From Macrocybe gigantea (Eukaryota; Basidiomycota; Agaricomycetes; Agaricales; Callistosporiaceae), in contig SJRY01000226.1 of assembly GCA_011319805.1 (NCBI GenBank), forward strand, positions 1-64,000: a stretch of 64,000 nucleotides of DNA, read 5' to 3'. Both the position numbers and the translations under genes were made by a program. The notes under the pieces were generated by a model, which was given only the letters and a program-made list of their open reading frames with translations, did no database searches and had not been told where the DNA came from. Of this stretch, positions 1 to 8,302 are shown one piece after another. Positions within the stretch are counted from its first letter, which is position 1. Each line of letters begins with the position of its first letter.

Positions 1-303
1 TCTCAGAAGGACTCGGGCAGACTAAGTGCGAGAGTGGTCTTGAGATGATGGCAAAAGGAATATTAAGCCTAGCGTTACTGGTACATCTGGGAGTCCTTAT
101 ATACACTACAGTACTCGAGCACGGACCATGGGCTGCGCAATGCTGTGGACTGCGGATGAGTAAGACTGGAAGGAGATGACTCAGGATGACTAGGGAAGTG
201 AATGACTCGATGGCTGCGCGCTGCGCAGCATGATGGGGGAGATAAGGGATGTGGGAAAGATAAGATAAGAAAATGAATAGTCCTTTGGGCGGCGTCTGTA
301 ACA
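1..303 (-). repeat. 3' LTR of the chromovirus, missing its last ~16 bp at the window edge
   Basis: Matches 6192-6495 with a single 1-nt indel near position 200. On the minus strand it begins TGTTACAGAC at 303. The missing part corresponds to 6176-6191 of the other LTR. It lies directly downstream (minus strand) of the polypurine tract. Confidence 0.95.
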
Positions 304-316
304 TCACCCTCTCTTT
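304..316 (-). other. Polypurine tract (plus-strand DNA primer)
   Basis: On the minus strand the sequence AAAGAGAGGGTGA immediately precedes the 3' LTR start (TGTTACA). A purine run at this exact place is the expected second-strand primer of an LTR retrotransposon. Confidence 0.8.
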
Positions 317-340
317 AGATTCGCGTCCTCGCGAAAAACC

Positions 341-739
341 TTAGTCCAGCTGTCCCCACCCAGTATTGGTCTCCCAGGCGGTCGCGGCACGCGGGGCCCA
401 TGTATGAATGAGCTCTTCATTATAGGCGCGAATGTGGTGGAGTGTGGTGGCGAGGAGTTTAAGCCGCCGGTTTTCTGTGCGAAGCATTTCCATTGCTTCG
501 CGAAGCGCGATACGTTCAGCTGCAGTGGGGCCGGTCCCATCAGGGGTTCTCCCGGTCCAGAGGTGCGTGCGGACGGTCATAACATAGCGCATATATGCGC
601 CGAGTGTGATGGCGAGGGGGTCCATGTAGTCGCTAGCATTGAGAATCCTTGCCAGATTCTCGAGGTCGCTTGGGCGGTTGGGGGTAGGTGCGCGGCTGCC
701 CTCGCTGCTGTCGATGCTGATGGGGGCGTTGGTGGTCAT
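341..739 (-). CDS. Extra ORF downstream of the chromodomain in the retrotransposon
   Basis: A 132-residue ORF starting with a true ATG. It overlaps the stop codon of the chromodomain ORF as ATGA (736-739). No family is recognised. The N-terminal third is Ser/Pro/Asn-rich; the middle is predicted helical, with an Ala/Glu/Leu/Arg-rich stretch (AERIALREAMEMLRTENRRL) that could form a short coiled coil; Trp residues are frequent near the C terminus. It ends about 25 bp before the polypurine tract, so it is the last gene of the element. The stop-start overlap suggests expression by reinitiation or as a readthrough extension. It could also be the displaced C terminus of pol. Confidence 0.6.
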   Translation of the reverse strand: MTTNAPISIDSSEGSRAPTPNRPSDLENLARILNASDYMDPLAITLGAYMRYVMTVRTHLWTGRTPDGTGPTAAERIALREAMEMLRTENRRLKLLATTLHHIRAYNEELIHTWAPRAATAWETNTGWGQLD

Positions 740-1190
740 GAAGTGCGATTTTTGGTCTTCTTCCCTCTTGTCGTGATCCTTTTATCCTGGTTCGCAGTCT
801 TCTTTAGGAAGTGGTCTAGAGCTTGCTGCGCATTCCCCAGCTCCTTCTCTTTGATCCATGTGTTCTCTTCGTGTCCGTATCCTTTCCATTTGACCAGGAA
901 TAGTGTCCCCTTCCCTTGTTTCTTCCTTTTTAGGATCTCTTCTATCTCGTACTCTTCTTCATCATTTATGATTTCAGGGGGTGGTGGTGATGGTCGCTCT
1001 TGTATCTTGAAACGGGGTCCTTTGTAAGGCGTGAGCAGTGTTTCATTGAACACGGGGTGTATCAGCTGCCATGATGCTGGGAGTTCCAGGCGATATGCCG
1101 AGGCTCCTTTCTTTTCAACCACCTTGAACGGTCCGTATCGGAGTGCCGATAACTTCTTTGATGGTCGATTGACTGTGATATTGGTGGCTT
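736..1190 (-). CDS. Pol C-terminal part: GPY/F-like module and chromodomain
   Basis: Minus-strand frame with no in-frame ATG at its start (the first codon of the open stretch near 1122 is GTG), so it is a continuation of pol after a frame break near 1190. First comes a GPY/F-type segment (YRLELPASWQLIHPVFNETLL). After a Pro-rich linker follows a chromodomain: EYEIEEIL, LFLVKWKGY, ENTWIKEKEL, then a C-terminal helix. The aromatic cage positions (Y, W, W/Y) are visible. In chromoviruses this module tethers integrase to histone-marked chromatin and biases insertion to heterochromatin. Confidence 0.9.
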
Positions 1191-2177
1191 CTAGCCATAC
1201 TCTATCTCCTTTCTTGTATTCCGGGCAGGTTTTCGTCTCGCATCGTAATTGTCTTTGGCTCGTGTTTGTGCATATTGCAGCGCGGCATTTGCTTCCTTTC
1301 GTATTTGGCTCATTCTTTTGACGAAGTCTTTTGCTGCGGGGTTATTCCCTTCTGTCGTCTGCGGCTCTCCCTTCCAGGGGTGCATTCCATAGTTGAGGTA
1401 GAATGGTGTCTCCTTCGTTCCCTGGTGTGCTTTGTCATTGTATTGGTACTCTGCAATTGCTATCCATTCTGCCCAATCGTCCTGTAGGTTGTTTGTGAAG
1501 CTTCTGAGGAAGGCTTCCGTTTCTTGGTGGGATCGCTCCGCCTGTCCATCTGTCTGTGGGTGATAGGCCGTTGATAGGTTTTGCTTTGTTCCGAGTAATT
1601 TTAGAAGTGCTGTCATGAATCGTGCTGCGAACTGGGGTCCTCGATCACTGATGATCTTTCGTGGAATTCCATGAAGCCGCCACACGTTGTCTCGGTATAG
1701 TCGTGCGAGACCCTCTGCTGTGAGTTCGGTCTTTGTGGGAACTAGGTGGATCATCTTGGTCAGGCGGTCTGTGACTGCGGCGATGGCGTTAAAGCCGTTC
1801 GAGCTGGGTAGCGGTCCTATGAGATCTACTCCGATATCTTCCCATGGTTGTTGTGGGACTTCGTGCGGGTGCAGGGGTGCGTGTTTCTTTTGTCGGATGA
1901 TTTTGTTTCGCTGACATGTTTCGCATCCATTGACATACTTCTTGATGTCTGTCAGCATTGATGGCCACCAATAGGTGCGGCTTATGAGCTCGTGCATGCG
2001 GTATTGCCCTGGGTGTCCTCCGATGGGTGTGTCGTGGTGTTCAAACATGATGTTTTCCTTCAGTTTGTTGTCTGGAGGAACATAGATTTTTCCTACGTAT
2101 ACGATGTGGTCGTCTTCTGTGAACCAGTGTGGTTTTTCCTTCAGTCCTGTTGTTACGATCGTTCCCTTCGTGTGCAT
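1191..2177 (-). CDS. Pol fragment: integrase
   Basis: 328-residue open frame. An N-terminal HHCC zinc-binding module is seen as HHDTPIGGHPG, then WWPSMLTDI and CETCQRNK. The catalytic core carries the DDE triad: D in GVDLIGPLP, D in IISDRGPQF, and E in TDGQAERSHQE. LSTAYHPQTDGQAER is the usual Ty3/gypsy signature. The frame ends just before the GPY/F-chromodomain part, which continues in another frame. It lies immediately 3' of the RNase H frame, with a frame change near 2170. The role is insertion of the cDNA into the host genome. Confidence 0.93.
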   Translation of the reverse strand: MHTKGTIVTTGLKEKPHWFTEDDHIVYVGKIYVPPDNKLKENIMFEHHDTPIGGHPGQYRMHELISRTYWWPSMLTDIKKYVNGCETCQRNKIIRQKKHAPLHPHEVPQQPWEDIGVDLIGPLPSSNGFNAIAAVTDRLTKMIHLVPTKTELTAEGLARLYRDNVWRLHGIPRKIISDRGPQFAARFMTALLKLLGTKQNLSTAYHPQTDGQAERSHQETEAFLRSFTNNLQDDWAEWIAIAEYQYNDKAHQGTKETPFYLNYGMHPWKGEPQTTEGNNPAAKDFVKRMSQIRKEANAALQYAQTRAKDNYDARRKPARNTRKEIEYG

Positions 2178-2848
2178 TGTCGAATTTGTTCTATCCTTGA
2201 GGATTCGATCATCGTGATTCCTCTTGTTTGTATTGTTTCGTTATTTTCTGCTTCTTCTTTCTGTGGGTGTTCGTCCTCGAACATCATAAATTCGAAGTCT
2301 CGTTCATTATTCTCTTCCAGATGTCGAATGAATGCTGCTTCTTTGATCATTTGTATGTCGTCCTTCTCTGCTAGGTTTTCTTCATATCCTGCCATTCGTG
2401 ACAGGACATCCGCTTTTCCATTCGCCTTTCCTGGTACGTGTCGTAGTTCGTAGTCGTATTCCTGTAATTTCAGGTACCAGCCAATCTGTCTCGAATTGAG
2501 TCGCTGCGGCTTCCGGAAGTATGATAGGTTCTTGTGATCCGTCAATATTTCGAACTTCTCTCGAGCTTCGAGGAGGTATTGTCTCCATGTCTTTAGTGCG
2601 ACCATTATCGCAAGAAGTTCCTTGTCGTAGATTTCGTAGTTTTGTTCGCTGGGGTCATGCATCTCGAAATGAATGCAATCGGATGCCATAGTCCTTTCTG
2701 CTGTTGTGATAGTACCGCTCCAATGGCATATCCTGAGGCGTCCGTTTCGACTCGGAATTTTCCTTCTGTCTGTGGTAGTGCTAGAATGGGTGCTGAGGTT
2801 ATATGTCGGATCAGTTCTTTGAAAGCGCCTTGTTGCTTGTCTGTCCAC
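2153..2848 (-). CDS. Pol fragment: RNase H C-terminal half and connection to integrase
   Basis: The informative part starts after a frame change near 2660, where the RT frame SRCMTPANK gives way to SEQNYEIYDKELLAI. It continues with the RNase H motifs KTWRQYL, ILTDHKNLSYF, then LQEYDYELRHVPGK and NGKADVLSRM, which contains the usual D. After this comes an acidic Glu-rich linker up to the integrase. The upstream ~60 residues of this open frame are out-of-frame shadow of the RT domain and should be ignored. Confidence 0.88.
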   Translation of the reverse strand: MDRQATRRFQRTDPTYNLSTHSSTTTDRRKIPSRNGRLRICHWSGTITTAERTMASDCIHFEMHDPSEQNYEIYDKELLAIMVALKTWRQYLLEAREKFEILTDHKNLSYFRKPQRLNSRQIGWYLKLQEYDYELRHVPGKANGKADVLSRMAGYEENLAEKDDIQMIKEAAFIRHLEENNERDFEFMMFEDEHPQKEEAENNETIQTRGITMIESSRIEQIRQCTRRERS

Positions 2849-4480
2849 TGGAATGTTTTGTTTCCAGTCAACTCCGTCAGGGGTTTAGCGACCTTTGCAT
2901 ATCCCTTGATGAATCGTCGGTAAAAGTTCGTGAATCCCAAGAACTTTTGTAGTTCTTTCTTCGTCTTTGGGGTTGGCCAGGATTGTACGGCTGTGATCTT
3001 TTCTGGTTCCATTTCTACCTTCCCTTCTCCTACGATGTATCCTAGTACTGGGACTTTCGATGATTCCCAGACGCATTTCGGTCCTTTGATGAATAGGTCG
3101 TTCTTGTTCAGTATTTCCATGACTTCTATGGTGTTCTTTTGGAGTTCCTCTCGTGTTCGTCCGATGATTATAATGTCATCCATATAGATTATGCACACTC
3201 TTCTTCGTATTTGGTCTTGGAAGAGGCTCGCCATCATTCGGCTAAAAGTGCCTGGTGCGTTGCACTGCCCAAAATACATGACTGTCGGTTCGAAGAGTCC
3301 TCTTGCTGTTAGGAAGGCTGCCTTCCATTCGTCCCCTTTCCGGATGCGCACGTTATTGTACCCCCAGATAATATCGATCTTGCTAAAGTACTTTGCTCCT
3401 TGTAGTACGTCGAGGAGCTCGCTGATGCGTGGTAGTGGAAACTTGTCCTTGACCGTATATTTGTTTATTTCCCGGTAGTCTTGGATGAGTCGCTTGCTTC
3501 CATCCTTCTTATTGCGAAAGAAGCAGGGTGCTGCGTAAGGTGATTTCGATGGGCGTATTTTTCCTGTTCGTAATCCTTCTTCGACGAAGGCATCTAGTTC
3601 CTCTAGCTCTTTCTGTGTCATCGGGTAGACCTTGCTCGGTATCGTTTTGGGTGCATCCTTCGTTAAGTTTATTTCATGGTCCCATTCTTTGTGGTCTGGT
3701 AAGCGATCAAAGTTCTTCTCCTTGAAGAGGTGTTTGAATCTGATCAGATATGGGGGTATCTGGGTTCCTGTCTTGTCGCTGGCTGTGGTTTTCGCTGGTT
3801 CAGCCACCTTCTGTATCTTGATCGTCTGGTGGTTTATTTTGCACGTTTTGGGGCATCTATCGAAGACAATTTCTCCTGTCCTCCATTTGATTGTTGGGTT
3901 GTGGTAGACAAGCCAGTCATGTCCTAGTAGCATGTCGGTTTTTCCGATATCGAGTACGATGGCTTCCATATGCTCCTTGTGTCCTTTAATGTCGATGTGG
4001 ACCTCCGCTACTCGGTCTGCTGTTTTCTGACGATTGGGTGATCCGTCTGCATTTATGATGGGAATCTTCTTGATTCGTCGTGTCTTCAGTCCTGTTTTTG
4101 CTACTATCGCGGTGTTGATGCAGGTCCTATCCGCTCCGCTATCGACTTCTGGTGTTATCGTTGCGATTCCTTTTCGTGTTCGTATCCTCGCTGGTACTGC
4201 GAGCTCTTTCCTCTTTGGTGGTTTGTCCCCTTGGATGGTTTTTCTTGGTGCTTCAGATCGCTTGGCAGGAATGGTGTATTTCAGAGTATGGGATGATCTA
4301 CATCCGGTATCGAAGCGAGTCTGTTTCAGTTGTATGGGTCGCGATTTAGCACCTCCTAGTCGGACCCTTCGGCAAAACCCTCTTTGTCAGAGCTTTCTTC
4401 ATCCTTGTCTTCTTCGTCCTCTCCTTCTTCTTCTTTCACTTCTCTGACCCGGGATTTTCCTTTCTTCTTCTTCTTGCAGT
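2605..4480 (-). CDS. Pol fragment: aspartic protease and reverse transcriptase (start of RNase H)
   Basis: The frame is open upstream of the first ATG at 3969. Reading back in phase, the aspartic-protease active site DSGAD is encoded at 4143-4129 and the frame stays open to at least the gag zinc-knuckle region. After the protease flap region (MLLGHDWLVYH) come the RT motifs: FSKIDIIWGYNN, FGQCNAPGTF, and the catalytic VCIIYMDDIIII. Then LGFTNFYRRFI leads to the first RNase H aspartate in FRVETDASGYAIG. Pol lies one base out of phase with gag, so a +1 (or -2) shift would be needed for a Gag-Pol fusion. Confidence 0.93.
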
Positions 4481-4993
4481 TCGTGCATAGTGTCCCTTTA
4501 AGCCACAGTTGAAACATGTGACATTTGCTGCTCCTTTTCGTGGTTCCGGGCAGTTTCGTGAGATGTGTCCTGGTTTATTGCAGTTGAAGCAGTTGTTGCT
4601 TCGTACTTTGTCGACTTCCATGGCCTGTCCTGCTCCTCGGCTTGGATTTCCGGCCTTGCGCTGATTGCTTGTGAATTCTCCTCTCATCACATTTCTGTGT
4701 TCATCGATGTTTCGTCCAATCGCTCGAACTGTCTTGATATATTCATCTCCATCTGTTGGAAGTGTGGAGATTGAGTGTACGGCTTCTGCTGTCCTTCGGT
4801 TTAAGCTCTTCTCGAGTAGGAAACGAGGGGCTGTTCCTGTCATTCCTGCTTTCCCTGCGAGGTCTACGAATTCATCCAGAAATTCGTCGATGGGTCGGTT
4901 TCCCTGTCTGATGTTGAATAGTTTGCTTCCTGCTTGTGATGGCGACATGACGTTGCTGAATCGTGTCTCTATCTCGGTTATGAAGTCGCCCAT
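4436..4993 (-). CDS. Gag C-terminal part: capsid end and CCHC zinc knuckles
   Basis: Contains the end of the capsid-like retrotrans_gag domain (FNIRQGNRPIDEFLDEFVDLA), a basic linker, then one full zinc knuckle CFNCNKPGHISRNC. A second knuckle-like motif starts CFNCGLKGHYAR but lacks its last cysteine in this frame, because a frame break falls inside it. The nucleocapsid knuckles bind the element RNA. The N-terminal half of gag continues in another frame upstream (break near 4990). Confidence 0.88.
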   Translation of the reverse strand: MGDFITEIETRFSNVMSPSQAGSKLFNIRQGNRPIDEFLDEFVDLAGKAGMTGTAPRFLLEKSLNRRTAEAVHSISTLPTDGDEYIKTVRAIGRNIDEHRNVMRGEFTSNQRKAGNPSRGAGQAMEVDKVRSNNCFNCNKPGHISRNCPEPRKGAANVTCFNCGLKGHYARTARRRRKENPGSEK

Positions 4994-5517
4994 GTGCTTT
5001 GGTTGTAGTGGTGTCGATCTTCTTTGATGCCCAATGGGCTCCGGGTCCGTCGGTCATTCTAGACAGGACCGCTCCAATCTTCTGTGTATCCGTGAGGTCT
5101 CCATGTGCGGTTATGTAGAGTTTCATCTTTCTCCACCAAATATCGAAGGATGTTCGATCTCCTGTAAAGGATTTCGGGTCGGCGATGATTCCCTTGTATT
5201 CTGTCGTCATCCTTTGGGGGTTTTCTTCGTCGTTCTCTTGGTCTTGGTCTTCCTGTTCCTGGATCTGTTGTTCTTGGGTCTGCTGTGCTTGTACTTGGGC
5301 TTGCTGTTCTTGGAGCTGTTTCTGTCTTCGCTCCTCTCTCTGTTCTTTCCAGTAGTCTAGGTCGACTCCTGCGATTCTACAAGCTTGTTCAAAATCGGCC
5401 CACTCTGCGGCGGTTGGTCCGGTTGTCTTTGGTAGTCCTTTTCGCTCCCTCCACCGATAGTATTCGTCCCAGTCGCTGTTGCTTACTTTCGCCACGGTGG
5501 TGCGATTCTCTCCTTAT
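4872..5517 (-). CDS. Gag N-terminal and central part
   Basis: Minus-strand frame rich in Gln/Glu (a QEQQ-type tract, about residues 60-90). It is followed by the capsid-type segment KGIIADPKSFTGDR and FDIWWRKMKLYI, typical of retrotrans_gag. The apparent first codon at 5495 is GTG. The same frame is open back to a TAA at about 5518, and before that TAA it runs into the upstream gag-leader ORF. A single nonsense change, or a readthrough stop, therefore separates the two. The C-terminal ~35 residues past 4990 are frame shadow. Confidence 0.8.
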
Positions 5518-6160
5518 GCAGTGCTTCGGCGGATTGGTCCTCTGAAGGGATTCGGTGGTTTCGTTCCTGTGTGTCCTTGACTCTGGTGTCGTTCTCGTTG
5601 GTTCTGTCGTACGCTCTGTGCGTCGTGCCCTCTCTGTATCAGTATGTCTTCCTCCTGTGTTCGGCGATTATAGTTCTCGATCTGTTGTCGCCTAAAATCT
5701 CGGGCTTGTGTTCGTTCTTCTCTCGTTTTCTTGCGGATGGGTTCGTCCTCTTCTTCGGCAAGAAGATTCTGGTCTGACCACAGCTCTTCTGGCTTATCCC
5801 GTATTCTCCTTCTAGGAAGAGTTCTGCAATGAGTTGTGCTGCTCCTTCGCTGAGGATCTCAGCGGGCTCGTCTGTGGTGGTGAAGGCAAACTCTCTCAGA
5901 AATGCCTGTTCTTCGTCGTCGCTACTTGGTGTAGGCGTGCGCTCTCTCTTTCGTTTGTTTGGATTGCTAGTGTCTCTGCGGATGGCGTGGACTGTCTCTG
6001 CGAATGGCGTGGACTGCAATGTCTGGTCTACTTCTCTGAGCCAAGTGCTCTCGTCGCTCGTGCTAGTGCTCGCTGGGTCGGCGACCGCTTGTCGTCGAAT
6101 GTTGATCAAGTCTTTGATAAAGCGTGACGTGGTGTGTGTGTGAGTCTGAGCGAGTCTCGA
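5518..6160 (-). CDS. Leader part of gag ORF (acidic, unrecognised, no ATG)
   Basis: Starts just after the primer-binding site and is open without an in-frame ATG; the codon at 6109 that begins the longest open stretch is TTG. Residues visible include STSTSDESTWLREVDQ, a basic NLS-like NKRKRERTP, and an acidic segment PSSDDEEQAFLREF. A frame break near 5750 leads into an Arg/Gln/Glu-rich stretch that ends at TAA (~5518), in the same frame as gag proper. The same segment is present in the older copy at 6496-6867. The function is unknown; it is probably the Gag N-terminal extension. Confidence 0.55.
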
Positions 6161-6162
6161 CG

Positions 6163-6173
6163 AGGCTTAATAT
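6163..6173 (-). other. Primer-binding site of self-priming (Tf1) type
   Basis: Two nucleotides inside the 5' LTR the minus strand reads ATATTAAGCCT. Its exact 11-nt reverse complement, AGGCTTAATAT, lies within the LTR itself (6261-6251 on the minus strand), 33 nt downstream of the TATATAA box. That is where the transcript should start. In Tf1/sushi elements the first 11 nt of the mRNA fold back onto the PBS and are cleaved to prime minus-strand synthesis. The geometry here is the same. Confidence 0.8.
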
Positions 6174-6175
6174 CT

Positions 6176-6495
6176 TGTTAGGCTAGACGAATCTCAGAAG
6201 GACTCGGGCAGACTAAGTGCGAGAGTGGTCTTGAGATGATGGCAAAAGGAATATTAAGCCTAGCGTTACTGGTACATCTGGGAGTCCTTATATACACTAC
6301 AGTACTCGAGCACGGACCATGGGCTGCGCAATGCTGTGGACTGCGGATGAGTAAGACTGGAAGGAGATGACTCAGGATGACTAGGGAAGTGAGATGACTC
6401 GATGGCTGCGCGCTGCGCAGCATGATGGGGGAGATAAGGGATGTGGGAAAGATAAGATAAGAAAATGAATAGTCCTTTGGGCGGCGTCTGTAACA
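6176..6495 (-). repeat. 5' LTR of the chromovirus
   Basis: 320 bp with imperfect inverted termini: plus-strand left end TGTTAGGCTAGAC, right end GTCTGTAACA. It begins two nt outside the PBS and is flanked at 6496 by sequence of an older copy. Compared with 6868-7187 it differs at about ten or more sites, most of them transitions. Confidence 0.95.
6288..6294 (-). promoter_or_regulatory. LTR core promoter (TATA box)
   Basis: TATATAA on the minus strand inside the 5' LTR, 33 nt upstream of the inferred transcript start at 6261. The same box occurs in the other LTR copies (around 96-102 and 6980-6986). Confidence 0.75.
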
Positions 6496-7187
6496 TTCTC
6501 CTTCTAGGAAGAGTTCTGCAATGAGTTGTGCTGCTCCCTCACTGAGGATCTCAGCAGGTTCGTCTGTGGTGGTGAAGGCAAACTCTCTCAGAAATGCCTG
6601 TTCTTCGTCATCGCCACTTGGTGTAGGCGTGCGCTCTCTCTTTCATTTGTTTGGATTGCTGGTGTCTCTGCAGGTGGCGTGGACTGTCTCTGCGAATGGC
6701 ATGGACTGCAATGCCTGGTCTACTTCTCTGAGCCAAGTGCTCTCGTCGCTCGTACTAGTGCTCGCTGGGTCGGCGACCGCTTGTCATCGAATGTTGATCA
6801 AGTCTTTGATAAAGCATGATGTGGTGTGTGTGTGAGTCCGAGTGAGTCTTGACAAGGCTTAATATCTTGTTAGGCTAGACGAATCTCAGAAGGACTTGGG
6901 CAGACTAAGTGCAAGAGTGGTCTTGAGATGATGGCAAAAGGAATATTAAGCCTAGCATTACTGGTACATCTGGGAGTCCTTATATACACTACAGTACTCG
7001 AGCACGGACCATGGGCTGCGCAATGCTGTGGACTGCGGATGAGTAAGACTGGAAGGAGATGACTCAGAATGACTAGGGAAGTGGGATGACTCGATGGCTG
7101 CGCACTGTGCAGCATGACAGGGGAGATAAGGGATGTGGGAAAGATAAGATAGGAAAATGAATGGTCCTTTGAGCGACGTCTGTAACA
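6496..7187 (-). mobile_element. Remnant of an older copy of the same chromovirus: 5' internal segment plus 5' LTR
   Basis: 6496-6867 (372 bp) aligns with 5804-6175 of the younger element, and 6868-7187 (320 bp) is a third LTR with the same termini. Differences from the young copy are nearly all transitions and most remove CpG, giving CA or TG. The segment stops exactly where the younger element's 5' LTR begins. The simplest reading is that the young element inserted into the older one; the rest of the old copy should lie left of the window. Confidence 0.9.
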
Positions 7188-7300
7188 GCATGCCCATTCA
7201 GTTCATGCTCAGCATTGCTCATTGCACTCTGCTCGTATGAAACCCAGAAACACTGTTGTTGCAATGTGGTTTGGTCAGAAACATGTATGTCCAACTCAGG
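7188..7300 (+). repeat. Dispersed repeat, copy A
   Basis: About 100 bp starting directly at the old LTR boundary. It resembles, in opposite orientation, 16244-16348 (shared blocks include GCTCATTGCACTCTGCTC and CAGAAA-ACT). The copies are diverged. No coding potential is recognised; it is probably the end of an unidentified transposable element. Confidence 0.55.
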
Positions 7301-8302
7301 TCAAGCTTGCATGAGGTCCTGCTTAGCAATGCCTCACACTAGCATCCGAGCATACCTTCTTGTTTGTCGGATATTTTTTCTTCAACTTCGGACAGACTTC
7401 ATTGTGCAGTGTTTTATTCGTGATCAGCTCACCTTCTCTATATGCCCTATGTTTGTATCAGCTGTACTTCTTTGCTGTACTTGAACTCGATTGACTAACC
7501 CATATGCCAAATGCTGGTGAGAACGTCAGAGCGGTAGTATTTGCTTAACCATCTGTCCAAACACTCCATGTACTCTCAGTCCAAGAGATGTAGATAAATT
7601 CTGGTGCTGGGGCATGACTAGAATGATAAATCGGACATTGTTTATTCCAGTGATGTCTCCACAGAGCCAGAGCATATCTGAATGGGTCAAGAAGCTTTCC
7701 TGGTCATAGGGTGATTATGGTGTTTTGTCAGTTTTTCGGAAATCCATATTTGTTTCCAAAAGGAAATATATTATTCAGAAGAACACCCCTCCCAGAATCT
7801 TGGTTTGGCTCAACTTTTGGTGTTCCATATCATCCTCACCATGGCAGATTTCCCACTCTTCCAGATCCATCTCACAAAATGAATCCAAAGCCTTCGTGCC
7901 CAACCACACCGCTGCCCTGAGGATGCCCAACACACTGAGCACACTGAGACTGACTCCTGCCATGCATTCCATGGCCATGACCCTGCCGCTACTGTCACTC
8001 ACTGTGTCCATGGCACACAAGAGTTTGGTCCTCAGGAGTGGCGTGTGCATCGCAAGCATGGAGAGCATGAAGAAGAAGAGGAACACCGTGGAAGGTATGA
8101 GGGTGCAAGATCACAGCTTGGGTGAGCTGCGGGGAGGAGATGCGGTGTTGTTGGATGAGTGCTTGGAGGGTGCATAGCGCATGGGGTGGACAATTCGAGA
8201 TCCGCAGGGGTTTGAGTGAGATGCGGGATTGAGCCTGATCACACATCATGGGTGAAGTGCTGCTGATGGTGGCATTATGATTAGAGAAAGGAGATAAGAT
8301 AC
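7301..8302. other. Gene-poor stretch, no supported gene
   Basis: Open frames exist on both strands around 7725-8177, but none has codon texture, splice structure or similarity that I recognise. The opposing frames overlap completely. I see no RNA gene. Confidence 0.5.

Larger units (their letters stand above)
1..6495 (-). mobile_element. Ty3/gypsy chromovirus LTR retrotransposon (minus strand, 3' LTR truncated by window edge)
   Basis: Two near-identical LTRs (1-303 and 6176-6495) differ by eye only by one 1-nt indel, which indicates a recent insertion. They flank, in minus-strand order, a primer-binding site, gag with a CCHC zinc knuckle, protease (DSGAD), reverse transcriptase (YMDD), RNase H, integrase (HHCC plus DDE), a chromodomain and a small extra ORF. 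The gag-PR-RT-RH-IN-chromodomain order defines Chromoviridae-type Ty3/gypsy elements. The coding region is split between frames at about six places and gag has one in-frame TAA, so this copy as written is not intact. The breaks may be assembly indels, since the LTRs look young. Confidence 0.95.

Noticed and set aside
6176..7187. Tandem duplication by unequal LTR recombination
   Set aside because: The inner copy is much more diverged than the two LTRs of the young element, which fits nested insertion better; left-flank sequence would decide.
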